64,000 nt of DNA, taken from Glaciimonas sp. GTDB taxonomy: Bacteria > Pseudomonadota > Gammaproteobacteria > Burkholderiales > Burkholderiaceae_D. Every line of letters begins with the position of its first letter. Positions within the stretch are counted from its first letter, which is position 1. Made by a program: the position numbers and the translations under genes. Under the pieces are notes generated by a model. The model was given only the letters and a program-made list of their open reading frames with translations, searched no databases and was not told the DNA's origin. Where the stretch lies: NCBI GenBank assembly GCA_012927585.1, contig JABBOY010000036.1, positions 62,001 to 126,000 of the forward strand. The letters run 5' to 3'. This document shows positions 16,701 to 24,377 of this stretch, one piece after another.

Positions 16701-17592
16701 GGTCGGTGCGGCGTTCGGCGGCGGCTTCTTGTTGCGCTTGCCTTTGCTGCAATTGGGCTTGCGCCAGTTGTTCGTTTTGGTGGAATTTGTTGTCGTCCTG
16801 ATGCCAGCGCAGTTGGGTGTCGAGTTCGGTTTTGCGCCGGTCAAGCGCGCTGACGGCAGCGTTGGCGGCGCTGCTGTCTTGTTCCAGTTGGCTGCGGGCA
16901 TCGTCGGGGAGCGGTCGCTGGTCGGCCAGTTGGTCATTGATGCGCTGCAATTTGAGCTGTTCTTCCTTGGCGCGGGCATAGGCGCGCTGCGACAGGGCGC
17001 TATAGATGGCGCTGCCGGTCAGGGTTTCCAGCAATTCGCCGCGCTCGTTGTCGTCGGCTTTCAGGAAGGCGGAAAACTCGTTTTGCGCCAACAGCACCGC
17101 GCGGGTGAATTGGTCGAAGGAGAGGCCGATGCGTTGCACTATTTCAGCCAGGACTTCTTTATTGGTGCCACCGATCGGTTGCAGGTCGGGCAATTGTTTC
17201 AGACTCATGTCGGTTTTTTGCAAGCTGCCGCCCGCCTTGCCACGTGCACGCCGTACGCTCCAGCAGGCGCGGTAGGCAATGCCATCGTTGCCGACGAAAT
17301 CGACTTCGGCATACCCTTCTGCGGTGCCGCGCCGCAACAGGTTGCGGGCGTCTTGCTGGCTGATGGTGTTGTCGCCAACGTCGGGCAAGCCGATGCCGCC
17401 GGCTTTCAACAAGCGCGGCGTTTTTTCATACAACGCCATGCACAGTGCATCCAGCAACGTGCTTTTGCCGGCGCCGGTGGGGCCGGAAATGGCGAACAGG
17501 CCGGCTGATTTCAACGGCTCCTGTTCGAAATCGACTTCAAATTCGCCCGCCAGTGAGGCCAGGTTTTTGCCACGGATTGCAAGGATTTTCAT
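13705..17592 (-). CDS. sbcC: SbcC, exonuclease SbcCD ATPase subunit
   Basis: A 1295-residue SMC-like ATPase of the SbcCD nuclease, which processes hairpins, cruciforms and protein-blocked DNA ends. It has Walker A GPTGAGKST (residues 37-45), two very long Gln/Ala-rich coiled coils, a zinc hook CPVCG (about residues 611-615), the ABC signature LSGGESFLVSLALALG and Walker B SLFIDEGFGSLD near the C-terminus. It is longer than E. coli SbcC (about 1050 residues), mostly in the coils. The partner sbcD lies upstream on the same strand, with a DUF559 gene between. The stop lies about 70 nt before the RloC-like ATG. Confidence 0.95.
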   Translation of the reverse strand: MKILAIRGKNLASLAGEFEVDFEQEPLKSAGLFAISGPTGAGKSTLLDALCMALYEKTPRLLKAGGIGLPDVGDNTISQQDARNLLRRGTAEGYAEVDFVGNDGIAYRACWSVRRARGKAGGSLQKTDMSLKQLPDLQPIGGTNKEVLAEIVQRIGLSFDQFTRAVLLAQNEFSAFLKADDNERGELLETLTGSAIYSALSQRAYARAKEEQLKLQRINDQLADQRPLPDDARSQLEQDSSAANAAVSALDRRKTELDTQLRWHQDDNKFHQNEQLAQAQLQQRQAQQEAAAERRTDLQRVESVQAARPLVAEVDRLTRTIAQDHSAITDCQAKLTNTGQTRRQADAALEIAQCTLADAEQAQSNAAPTLDQAKALDARIDTSLPAHRQAQQAQIDAGQTAALAQKNLHSKQTEITDAQQKQQATEHWLAQHAALQTLAESWPRWDILLKQACTFRIETVHVEGILATFLQTEAKQSAQLNATTQALAAAGITLNEADQQRRHAAQQHAGIDIAALQARKHNAEIRRDQLGSAEQIWRALAEHQTRQQALHTQSQNSRQAAIQADTALAQVSAQIPAYSAALAQAERSLKSAEAACGENVETLRAALEPDAPCPVCGATAHPYSVDNPQLHAMLASLQTEVAQCRRQSQHAHQQQATHSADAAGHRSQLAATGQEQQQLQAALERHQQDWQAHPIASELTEIDAAQQADWFTGQRTTVQTQLHSINQIDADWRNAAQAKDQAQAAFERAATEHNAKKEAAGAMQTALFETQSRQRAGTEQKHQSQQRLTQCLNQLDAAFSDPLDTENGKIGWRIDWQQQPDAFYSQCEQNVEQWQTQRNARDQGQQRNATLTLERSGLFDAHSKAAADQLRASSTFAASDAALKAMQAQRHALFNGQQVQQIETQLANAIAAAKTLLLQRTQVSNDSKQAQTRFSEALEQAKARLANHTSEAQAAAEQVADWISRFTVANNVPNNFVDNADSDNALAPFDATQLHALLAHPADWTAFERKQLHAIDAAAQQAATVLQERSSQRQAHQQQRPPQDANPADTTHIENSLDATQADAIAPQLATDLSANRIDTLQQALHTLAAERQSAHATATELQLSLAQDQARRVHAADMLTIIAKQEATYRLWATLNDLIGAADGKKFRNYAQQTTLDVLLGYANRHLNELSRRYRLQRISDTLALMVVDQDMGDELRSVHSLSGGESFLVSLALALGLASLSSNRVRVESLFIDEGFGSLDADTLRVAMDALDGLQSMGRKVGVISHVQEMTERIATRILVQRTAGGRSLVGVG

Positions 17593-17603
17593 ATCTTATT
17601 TAT

Positions 17604-18068
17604 TTACTTTTCATTTTTCTCCCTTCTCCCGCAAGCGGGAGAAGGGCCGGGGATGAGGGCGGTCGTCGGAGCCGTATTGCGGATATTTACCGACGCAACA
17701 GCTTGCAACACCTGATAAATCGACTCCAAGACACCTTCCGTTTCCGTCAGCATCTGGTTATTCCAGAAGCGCATTATGTGGATGCCTTGCCCGCGCAACC
17801 ATTGATCCCGTACCTGATCGTACGCCACCGCCTCGCCATGCTGCCCGCCATCAAGCTCAATGCCGAGCTTACGTCCATCGCAGTAAAAATCCAGAATGTA
17901 GCGTCCGACCGGATGCTGTCGTCTGAATTTTGCACCAGCGAGAAGACGATTGCGCAATAGCTTCCACAGCAATGCTTCGGCGTCGGTCATGCCGCTGCGC
18001 ATTTCTCTGGCCCAAGTGCGGATATCGTCGGGGAGTCTGGCAGGGTGGTGGGGTGAATGGATTTCCAT
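17604..18068 (-). CDS. DUF559 endonuclease-fold protein
   Basis: A 154-residue DUF559 protein related to Vsr/restriction-endonuclease folds. The family core is visible: MTDAEALLWKLLRNRLLAGA then KFRRQHPVGRYILDFYC, with ELDGGQH as the likely metal-binding segment. The last 18 residues (ALIPGPSPACGRREKNEK) are read from a REP hairpin at 17621-17646, a common fate for these genes. It sits inside the sbcD-sbcC transcription unit, 11 nt before sbcC, and is flanked by REP hairpins on both sides. This suggests insertion. Function is unproven. Confidence 0.82.
   Translation of the reverse strand: MEIHSPHHPARLPDDIRTWAREMRSGMTDAEALLWKLLRNRLLAGAKFRRQHPVGRYILDFYCDGRKLGIELDGGQHGEAVAYDQVRDQWLRGQGIHIMRFWNNQMLTETEGVLESIYQVLQAVASVNIRNTAPTTALIPGPSPACGRREKNEK
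17621..17660 (+). repeat. GC-rich REP hairpin R1 (second family)
   Basis: CCCTTCTCCCGC (17621-17632) and GCGGGAGAAGGG (17635-17646) form a perfect 12-bp stem with an AA loop, followed by a CCGGGGATGAGGG tail. It lies inside the 3' end of the DUF559 frame. Confidence 0.8.
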
Positions 18069-18165
18069 TGAGCAGGTTTATTGGGTTGTTTTCAGGGGAG
18101 TGATTGTGCGGAGTCCCTCCATTGCAGGGCATAGGTATCTACACATTTAGTAATCCATTGTTTTG

Positions 18166-18207
18166 CCCCTCTCTCCCGTTTGCGGGAGAGAGGCCGGGAG
18201 AGAGGGG
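18166..18207 (+). repeat. GC-rich REP hairpin R2
   Basis: CTCTCTCCCG (18169-18178) pairs with CGGGAGAGAG (18183-18192), followed by the CCGGGAGAGAGGGG tail. Same family and orientation as R1; it lies in the gap between sbcD and the DUF559 gene. Confidence 0.75.
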
Positions 18208-18282
18208 CCCGCAAACATTCCAGCCGCATCAATATGGCAATGCAATCCAGGTTGCGCCTTGTTTTGATACCTGGCATATTGC

Positions 18283-18326
18283 GACCTCCCTCTCCCCCGG
18301 CCCCTCTCCCGCTTGCGGGAGAGGGG
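18283..18326 (-). repeat. GC-rich REP hairpin R3
   Basis: CCCCTCTCCCGC (18301-18312) and GCGGGAGAGGGG (18315-18326) form a perfect 12-bp stem with a TT loop. The tail (CCTCCCTCTCCCCCGG) is on the left, so this copy is inverted relative to R2. R2 and R3 make a BIME-like pair. Confidence 0.8.
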
Positions 18327-18349
18327 AGCAAATACAGGATTGCAGGATT

Positions 18350-19612
18350 TCAATGGATATCTTCGACTGGGTTGAGCATCAATTCGGCAAAGGCGGCGCG
18401 CAGTTCGAGCGGCGCGTCGGCATCATATTTGGTGCGGTAGAGCCGGTTGAAGATGTCGTCCGGTTGCAGCCGTTCCAGTTGGTCTAGCGATGCAGGCGCG
18501 TTAACGTTGTTGGTTTTAACTGCATAGTGGGTATCAATTTTTGCCAGTCGTATTGGCTTGCCTTCCAGTACCGCGTCTACGCGCGCCCGCACACCTGGTT
18601 CGGGTGCATCTAGCAAGACCCGCACTTCCAGATACGGCTGTCGTTGCAAATCTGCCTGGTCTGGTAGTGCCAGCGCTGCCAGCGCAGCAAGTACTTCTTG
18701 CAGCGGCGCAGGCTGTTTCGGCACGCGCAACAATTCGACTGCACGCGGCACCGGCAGGGCGGTGATATCGGCTACCGTTTCGCCGTTCAGATCGACGCGT
18801 AACACTTGATGCGGGTAGTTGACTTCGGCGAACGACATCGGCAGCGGACTGCCGCAATAACGCAGGTGCGCTTGCTTGCCGACACTTTGCGCCAGGTGCA
18901 AATGGCCTAGCGCGGCATACGCGATGGCCGGGTCGAAGATGCCGGCCGGCAGCGCTTCGGTGCCGCCGATGACGATGCGGCGCTCGGAGTCTTGCGATAT
19001 TTCGCCGCCCACCATGTGGCAATGGCCCAGCGCTATAATCGCCTGGCCGGGCTGGCGCAATGTCAGCGCATGTTGCAGCGCCTGGCGGTATAGCAACGCA
19101 ATGCCTTCCATGTAGGGATCGTTCGCGGTTTCTGTGTTTGTTTCCAACCCTTTTTCAACACGCGGCACATCGCCGGGGCGCAGGAAAGGGATGGCCAGAC
19201 ACCAGGCGGCGATTTCGCCCAATCGATTTTTGAGCGGTACCACCAGCCGCGCAAGGTCGATTGCGCCGTCCGGCAAGCGCGCAACAAAGCCGATCACGGT
19301 CGCGCCCAATGTTTCCAGCAGCGGCGCCGGCGCTTCCAGTCGGCCCGGCGAATCATGATTGCCGGCGATGATGACAATGTTCAGATGTGGCACCCGCGTT
19401 TTGGCTTGCTGCAAAAAGCGGTACAACTGCTTTTGCGAAGCGGCGGACGGGTTCGCGTTGTCAAAGATGTCGCCGCAGATTAGCAAGCCTTCCGCCTGTT
19501 CGGCGACGAGCGTATCGAGCAGCCAGTCCAGAAAGTGTTGATGTTCGAAGCTGCGTTCGAAAGTGTGCAAGGTCTGGCCCAGATGCCAGTCCGAGGTATG
19601 GATGAAGCGCAC
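18350..19612 (-). CDS. sbcD: SbcD, exonuclease SbcCD nuclease subunit
   Basis: A 420-residue Mre11-type metallophosphoesterase subunit of SbcCD. The five metal-binding motifs are visible: SDWHLG (residues 7-12), GDIFDNA, AGNHDSPG, GHCHMVGG and LGHLHLAQ. A C-terminal capping domain follows. The ATG at 19612 gives the canonical MRFIHTSDWHLG start. It is first in a unit sbcD, DUF559, sbcC and perhaps the RloC-like gene. The 282-bp gap to DUF559 filled with REP hairpins is unusual for sbcDC, which is normally tightly linked. Confidence 0.95.
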   Translation of the reverse strand: MRFIHTSDWHLGQTLHTFERSFEHQHFLDWLLDTLVAEQAEGLLICGDIFDNANPSAASQKQLYRFLQQAKTRVPHLNIVIIAGNHDSPGRLEAPAPLLETLGATVIGFVARLPDGAIDLARLVVPLKNRLGEIAAWCLAIPFLRPGDVPRVEKGLETNTETANDPYMEGIALLYRQALQHALTLRQPGQAIIALGHCHMVGGEISQDSERRIVIGGTEALPAGIFDPAIAYAALGHLHLAQSVGKQAHLRYCGSPLPMSFAEVNYPHQVLRVDLNGETVADITALPVPRAVELLRVPKQPAPLQEVLAALAALALPDQADLQRQPYLEVRVLLDAPEPGVRARVDAVLEGKPIRLAKIDTHYAVKTNNVNAPASLDQLERLQPDDIFNRLYRTKYDADAPLELRAAFAELMLNPVEDIH

Positions 19613-19685
19613 GATGATGTCCTTTGATCCGTGTTTGAATGACGGGAGGTAGTGATATATTGGCCGTTAATATAACTGATGAACA

Positions 19686-19735
19686 AGTAGTGCAGGCCTC
19701 CGTGCCTGCATGCAGGCACGGAGGCCTGCACTACT
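19686..19735. repeat. 50-bp perfect palindrome, copy 1
   Basis: AGTAGTGCAGGCCTCCGTGC and its exact inverse GCACGGAGGCCTGCACTACT meet with CTGCATGCAG at the centre, giving 25-bp arms with no loop. A second copy with a 6-nt loop is at 20974-21031. It lies between sbcD and yajD. There is no T-run, so it is not a standard terminator. Confidence 0.85.
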
Positions 19736-19752
19736 AAAGCAAAGGAATAACC

Positions 19753-20130
19753 ATGTTGCCAAAAAAACCGGACAGCGCCAAGCTGGACAAGATCGTCGCC
19801 GATGCGCGCCGTAACGCCGATCAGCGTGAGCTGGGCTACCGCGAGCGGGCGCTGAAAATTTATCCGTGGATTTGCGGCCGATGCATGCGGGAATTCACCC
19901 TGACTAATTTGTCGCAATTGACTGTGCATCATCGCAACCATAATCACAGCGACAATCCGCCGGATGGCAGCAACTGGGAATTGCTCTGTCTGTATTGCCA
20001 CGACAACGAACATTCGCGCTATCTGGAAGCCGATCAGCAGGGCACGTCGGCGCAGGGCAGCGGCGGGGTGCAAGCGGCGACCCATAATCCTTTTGCCGCC
20101 TTGTCTTCACTGATTAAGAAACAGCCTTGA
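19753..20130 (+). CDS. yajD: YajD family HNH nuclease
   Basis: A 125-residue HNH endonuclease-fold protein like E. coli YajD. Zinc-binding pairs CGRC (about residues 41-44) and CLYCHDNEH flank the HNH core LTVHHRNHNHSDNPPDGSNW. The C-terminal tail with NPFAALSSLIKK is typical of the family. The ATG at 19753 follows AAAGGAATAACC, a good ribosome binding site. The cellular role of YajD is not well defined. It is likely monocistronic and may share a transcript with the following exonuclease gene (71-nt gap). Confidence 0.9.
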   Translation: MLPKKPDSAKLDKIVADARRNADQRELGYRERALKIYPWICGRCMREFTLTNLSQLTVHHRNHNHSDNPPDGSNWELLCLYCHDNEHSRYLEADQQGTSAQGSGGVQAATHNPFAALSSLIKKQP

Positions 20131-20201
20131 TGGACTCTATGCAGGCCGCTTTATGTGCCTGAGATAATGCCCCTCTTAATATTAGTCAGAAAGAATGCGC
20201 C

Positions 20202-20831
20202 GTGTTCGACAAACCGATTGTGATGCTGGATTTTGAGACAACAGGCTTGTCCCCGGATATGGGCGATCGTATTACCGAGGTTGCGGCATTGCGTATCGTT
20301 GATGGCAAAATTGTTGAACGCTATGTGTCGCTGGTCAATTGCGGCGTGCGGATTCCTTCCTTCATTACCGGCCTGACTGGAATCTCGCAAGCGATGGTGA
20401 ATGCCGCGCCGCGTGTTTCAGTGGTGGTGCCGCAGTTGCTGGATTTTATCGGTAGCGACGCATTGTCGGCGCATAACGCCAGTTTCGATCTGCGGTTTCT
20501 ATTGGCGGAAAGCCGGATGCAAGGTTTAAGTCCGGCCCATCAAGGCTTGATTTGCTCGCTCAAGTTGTCACGGCGGGTGTTTCCCGGCATGGCCAGTTAC
20601 AAGCTGGCGGCGCTGGCGTCGGCGCTGCGCATCCGTTTCAACAGCGCAGCGCACAGAGCTGAAGCCGATGCCGAAGTATCGGCCCAGTTGCTGCTGCATA
20701 TTGGCAACCATCTGGGAAGCCATTACGGATTGCGCAAGATCGATCCGCTGTGGCTGGAATCGGTCAACCGGCAGGTCGCGGCCAAGGTTCCTGACTTCCT
20801 CAAAAAACGCCGCATCGCACTGCAGCCTTAG
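20202..20831 (+). CDS. DnaQ-like DEDDh 3'-5' exonuclease
   Basis: A 209-residue exonuclease of the DNA polymerase III epsilon superfamily. ExoI is MLDFETTGLSP (residues 8-18, Asp and Glu ligands), ExoII is SAHNASFDLRFL and ExoIII is HRAEADAEVSA (His and Asp). It lacks the clamp/alpha-binding tail typical of replicative DnaQ, so it is probably a repair or RNA-trimming paralogue. The start is a GTG at 20202; the nearby ATG at 20194 is out of frame. Confidence 0.88.
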   Translation: MFDKPIVMLDFETTGLSPDMGDRITEVAALRIVDGKIVERYVSLVNCGVRIPSFITGLTGISQAMVNAAPRVSVVVPQLLDFIGSDALSAHNASFDLRFLLAESRMQGLSPAHQGLICSLKLSRRVFPGMASYKLAALASALRIRFNSAAHRAEADAEVSAQLLLHIGNHLGSHYGLRKIDPLWLESVNRQVAAKVPDFLKKRRIALQP

Positions 20832-20973
20832 GCGTTGTGGACTGGATTTCGCAGTTTCGGCTTTGGGTAAGGCGGCTTCCTGAATAACCGATGCGCCGCA
20901 CAAAAATACAGTCCAGAAAAAGCGCAAAAGACACGAAAAAACTGCATGACACCATTTTTTTGCAGTTGTTTGT

Positions 20974-21031
20974 CAGTAGTGCAGGCCTCCGTGCCTGCAT
21001 CGGATTGCAGGCACGGAGGCCTGCACTACTG
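20974..21031. repeat. Long palindrome, copy 2
   Basis: The left arm begins CAGTAGTGCAGGCCTCCGTG (20974) and the right arm ends CACGGAGGCCTGCACTACTG (21031); 26-bp perfect arms are separated by TCGGAT. The same arm sequence as at 19686-19735. Flanking repeats (AAAAGACACGAAAAA on the left, TTTTCGTGCTTTTCGTGG on the right) are also roughly inverted, extending the structure. Confidence 0.85.
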
Positions 21032-21193
21032 AGACATTGCTTGCTGTTTTCGTGCTTTTCGTGGATAAAGATTTTCATGTTTTGCATGCGTGATGCATAA
21101 CGTCAGTTATTTATTTATTTAACTATTGAATATAAAAAATATTTTCATATAATGGCCTTCAGCAATTAGTTGCCGTATTTTAATGAGGATGCC

Positions 21194-21346
21194 ATGGAAA
21201 ATATTTTGCAGAAGGCCGCTGAAATTGCTGCGGAGCAAAAAAAACGCAAATTCAATTTTAATAAATTATATGCAGTCGCATGCATGGCAGCATCTGCAGT
21301 CGTCAGCATTTGCTTGATTGTCTGGGCAGTTAAGGCGAATTTCTAA
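21194..21346 (+). CDS. 50-residue single-pass membrane protein, unknown
   Basis: A small open frame with an excellent ribosome binding site (GAGG at 21185-21188, 5 nt before the ATG). The first 24 residues are charged (MENILQKAAEIAAEQKKRKF), followed by a strong hydrophobic helix at about residues 25-46 (AVACMAASAVVSICLIVWAV) and a short KANF tail. A type II orientation with a cytoplasmic N-terminus is likely. I recognise no family. It stands alone between the palindrome and the TauE gene. The clear ribosome binding site plus clean topology argue it is real. Confidence 0.65.
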   Translation: MENILQKAAEIAAEQKKRKFNFNKLYAVACMAASAVVSICLIVWAVKANF

Positions 21347-21504
21347 AATTGCATGCAGGCAACAGGTATTTCAGCCTGACGTTTTCACTTGCCGTTCCGT
21401 GTGAACCGTATCGCTTCCTGCAGCAAGGCCGCCGCCAGGCAATCTGGTTTATCCTTTTGCAAGCAATCGGATATTAAAAAAATCGAACTCTAGCTTCGAT
21501 ATTG

Positions 21505-22305
21505 TTAGGCCAGCGCCTTTGCCATCATCCCGGCAGCAACTACCACGCATATCAAGGCGAATCCTTTTTGAAGCTGCGGGCCGGCCAGACGCGACGCAAT
21601 GTTGCGCCCGGCAATCACTCCAGCAAGCGCCCCGCCGGAAAAAGGGATGGCAATAGCGAAGTTCAGATGACCCGCCGAAGCGCTGGTTGCCACGCCCGCA
21701 AGGGATATCAAAGCGATGACCGCCAACGAGGTTTCTACGACAGATTGCATCGTCAAGTCTGTATAGCGTTGCAATGCCGGCACCATGACAAATCCACCTC
21801 CGACGCCCAGTAGACCTGACAACAAACCGGCAATAGTGCCGGACAGCGCCAAAGCGCGCGCACATTTTGTAGTCCAGATGAATCGGCCGCTGGCAGCATC
21901 TCGGACGCAGGGCAAGTCCAGCGTTGGGGCAGGGTCTTGGCCCCGCATTCTCTTTTGCGCCTGGCGGTAGGTTCTGAATGCGACGAACAGCAGGATGAAA
22001 CCAAACAGGATGCCCAATGAACGGTTATCCAGTCGCTGGGCCAACCAGAAGCCCACTGGCGACAACAACATGCCTGCGCCTGCAATCAGTAGTGCGGCGC
22101 GGTAGCGCAGCGTCCTTGTTTTCAAGCCGAAGCTAGCACCCAAAGCAGCCGCCAACCCCACGGCTAGCAAGCCAATCGGCCCTGCCTGCGCAACATCCAG
22201 ATGGGCGAAAAACACCAGCAATGGGACGGCGAGTATGCCACCGCCGGCACCAGTCAAAGCCATGACTGTGCCAATCAAAAGTCCTAACCCAATACTCGTT
22301 ATCAT
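21505..22305 (-). CDS. TauE/SafE family sulfite/anion exporter
   Basis: A 266-residue membrane protein with the internal duplication of the TauE/SafE family. Each half contains the glycine signature, LTGAGGGILAVPLLV in the first and LLGVGGGFVMVPAL in the second. About eight hydrophobic helices can be seen. The start is the ATG at 22305 with AAGG 5 nt upstream; the further-upstream TTG at 22323 is unlikely. Members export sulfite, thiosulfate or other sulfur anions. Divergent pairing with a persulfide dioxygenase gene supports a role in removing sulfite made from sulfide or persulfide. Confidence 0.88.
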   Translation of the reverse strand: MITSIGLGLLIGTVMALTGAGGGILAVPLLVFFAHLDVAQAGPIGLLAVGLAAALGASFGLKTRTLRYRAALLIAGAGMLLSPVGFWLAQRLDNRSLGILFGFILLFVAFRTYRQAQKRMRGQDPAPTLDLPCVRDAASGRFIWTTKCARALALSGTIAGLLSGLLGVGGGFVMVPALQRYTDLTMQSVVETSLAVIALISLAGVATSASAGHLNFAIAIPFSGGALAGVIAGRNIASRLAGPQLQKGFALICVVVAAGMMAKALA

Positions 22306-22406
22306 GTCGACCTTTTCCCGCAATGGATTAAATTTACCTTTTTACAGAAGAGTATATTTGTAATCGTGTACATGGTGCCAAGCACCGATCTGAAAAAGGA
22401 TTGTTA

Positions 22407-23156
22407 ATGATATTTCGCCAATTGTTTGAGCCGCTATCCAGCACCTACACCTATTTGCTGGGATGCGAAGAAACCGGCCTGGCCGTATTGATTGACCCCG
22501 TCATCGTCGCAATCGAGCGTGATTTGGCTGAAGTCAACCGGCTTGGACTTGCTTTGGCTTATAGCCTGGATACCCATATTCACGCAGACCATATTACCGC
22601 TGCGCTCGAATTAAAAAAACGAGTCGGCAGCAAGATCGCTGCGCCCGTTTTCGAGCGGCTGACCTGCGCCGATATTGGTGTCGAGGAAGGAACGCCTTTC
22701 GATGTCGGCAGCATGCAATTGCATCCACTGCATACGCCAGGGCATACCGATGGCCACTTCGCCTATTTGTTCGCGGACCGCGTGTTTACTGGTGATGCGC
22801 TCTTGATTGACGGTTGTGGCCGCACCGATTTTCAAAATGGCGATGCGGATGCCTTGCATAAAAGCGTGAATGAAAAACTATTTTCATTGCCTGACGATTA
22901 TCTGGTGTATCCAGCACACGACTACCAGAACCGGCATGTCTCGACCATCGCGCAAGAAAAGCAACGCAATCCGCGGTTGGGTGGAGCGCGTTCGATAGAC
23001 GAGTTCAAGCACATCATGGCAAATTTGAACTTGCCGTATCCCAAGTTCATTGATTTCGCCGTGCCAGGCAACAAGCAGTGCGGCGTTTGCCCCAGCGATG
23101 TGCCGCAAGAGCTTGCGCAATATTGTGCGCATATGACCGATAGCCGACAGGGTTAA
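22407..23156 (+). CDS. Persulfide dioxygenase-like MBL-fold hydrolase (ETHE1/Blh type)
   Basis: A 249-residue metallo-beta-lactamase-fold protein of the ETHE1 class, which oxidises glutathione persulfide to sulfite with iron and oxygen. The metal motifs are THIHADHITAA (about residues 57-67), HTPGHTDGH, FTGDALLIDGCGRTDFQ and YPAHDY. The GRTDFQ stretch is typical of ETHE1/Blh rather than glyoxalase II. The ATG at 22407 is chosen because AAAAAGGA ends 6 nt upstream; a TTG at 22401 is less likely. It lies divergent to TauE. No ArsR/BigR-type regulator is visible next to it. Confidence 0.88.
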   Translation: MIFRQLFEPLSSTYTYLLGCEETGLAVLIDPVIVAIERDLAEVNRLGLALAYSLDTHIHADHITAALELKKRVGSKIAAPVFERLTCADIGVEEGTPFDVGSMQLHPLHTPGHTDGHFAYLFADRVFTGDALLIDGCGRTDFQNGDADALHKSVNEKLFSLPDDYLVYPAHDYQNRHVSTIAQEKQRNPRLGGARSIDEFKHIMANLNLPYPKFIDFAVPGNKQCGVCPSDVPQELAQYCAHMTDSRQG

Positions 23157-23347
23157 AGGTTGGCTGCTTTTGCTCCATTGTGTTACCGGTGGAAGATCAA
23201 TCCGCACTTTCAAGCAAGCCAAATCCGCCAGATTTGCGCGCAAAACCGGACAGGTTTTCTCACCTTTCGTGATCCTGCCGCGTAAGCGATATATACATGG
23301 CAGAATTACACAATTGCCACAGCAGAAAATAACAAGGAGACGCACCA

Positions 23348-24328
23348 ATGAAGCCACAAAACGCGATTATCAATTGTTGCGCGTACCGAAACGGTAAAAA
23401 GCTAGAAGACATCACGATCGACGCCATCAGCGATGTGTTAGAGGAAGACGGTACTTTTGTTTGGGTCGGATTGCTTGAGCCGGACTCAGAATTGATGGGT
23501 AAAATCCAGGAGGAATTCGGCTTGCACGACCTGGCAGTGGAAGATGCACACAAGGCGCACCAGCGGACAAAACTGGAAGAATATGGCGACACGCTATTTT
23601 TGGTTTTGCATACCGCGATGTTAGCCGATGAAGAGATTCAGTTCGGCGAAACCCATATTTTTTTGGGGCCGCGTTTCGTTGTCACCATACGGCATGGGCC
23701 GTCAATGGGTTACGCCAAAGTCCGGGAACGCACCGAGAGCCTGCCGGACCGGTTAGCAAATGGCCCCGGCTATGTGTTGTATTCGATTATCGATTTCGTG
23801 GTCGATCAGTATCAGCCGTGTATCGATAATCTGCAGGCAAGGTTTAAAAACTTTGAAAACCAGCTGTTCAAACCTAGCTCTGAAGAAGACAATTTACAAA
23901 ATTTTTATAGCCTGAAAAATGAACTGCTGACACTGCACGCGGCGGCAGTGCCCTTAATCGACATTTGTACGCAATTACTGCGCTTTCACAGCGAAATCAT
24001 CCCTAAGGAAAACCGTATTTATTATCGAGACGTGATCGACCACGTGACCCGGGTCACCCATGCCGCCGACCGGATGCGCGAAATGATTAATGCTGCCATG
24101 CAGGTTGCCCTTGCACAGGTGACTATTCGCCAGAACGAAGTGGTCAAGCGGCTCGCCGGCTGGGGCGCTATCCTGGCGGTGCCAACCATGGTATTTAGTT
24201 TGTATGGGATGAATTTCGAGTACATGCCTGAACTGAAATGGAAATGGAGTTACCCGGTAATTTTGGGCGGCATTATTGTCGGCTGTGTTTTGCTGTACCG
24301 TCGGCTGAAGCGTGCAGGTTGGCTGTAA
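23348..24328 (+). CDS. corA: CorA family divalent cation transporter
   Basis: A 326-residue CorA-type Mg2+/Co2+ transporter. The N-terminal cytoplasmic domain is rich in acidic residues, and the long stalk helix runs to about residue 270. The two C-terminal membrane helices are AGWGAILAVPTMVFSLYGMN and YPVILGGIIVGCVLLYR. The GMN selectivity motif ends the first helix (about residues 287-289), and a basic tail (RRLKRAGWL) follows the second. A strong AAGGAG precedes the ATG by 9 nt. The gene is monocistronic, with a hairpin after it. Confidence 0.95.
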   Translation: MKPQNAIINCCAYRNGKKLEDITIDAISDVLEEDGTFVWVGLLEPDSELMGKIQEEFGLHDLAVEDAHKAHQRTKLEEYGDTLFLVLHTAMLADEEIQFGETHIFLGPRFVVTIRHGPSMGYAKVRERTESLPDRLANGPGYVLYSIIDFVVDQYQPCIDNLQARFKNFENQLFKPSSEEDNLQNFYSLKNELLTLHAAAVPLIDICTQLLRFHSEIIPKENRIYYRDVIDHVTRVTHAADRMREMINAAMQVALAQVTIRQNEVVKRLAGWGAILAVPTMVFSLYGMNFEYMPELKWKWSYPVILGGIIVGCVLLYRRLKRAGWL

Positions 24329-24340
24329 AAGCATAAAGTA

Positions 24341-24377
24341 AAAACTGCGGAGTGATGGGGTAGCGCAGAAATTTTTT
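24341..24377 (+). terminator. Possible terminator of corA
   Basis: CTGCG (24345-24349) and CGCAG (24364-24368) make a short stem with a 14-nt loop, followed by AAA and six T residues (24372-24377). The stem can extend through the flanking A and T runs. Short stem, so only moderately convincing. Confidence 0.45.

Noticed and set aside
16312..17508. 398-codon open frame on the plus strand opposite sbcC
   Set aside because: It is an antisense shadow of the Gln/Ala-rich sbcC coding sequence, with no family pattern and no ribosome binding site.
19686..21031. Palindromes considered as intrinsic terminators or attachment sites
   Set aside because: No T-run follows either copy, and there is no integrase or tRNA gene nearby. 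They fit a dispersed hairpin better.
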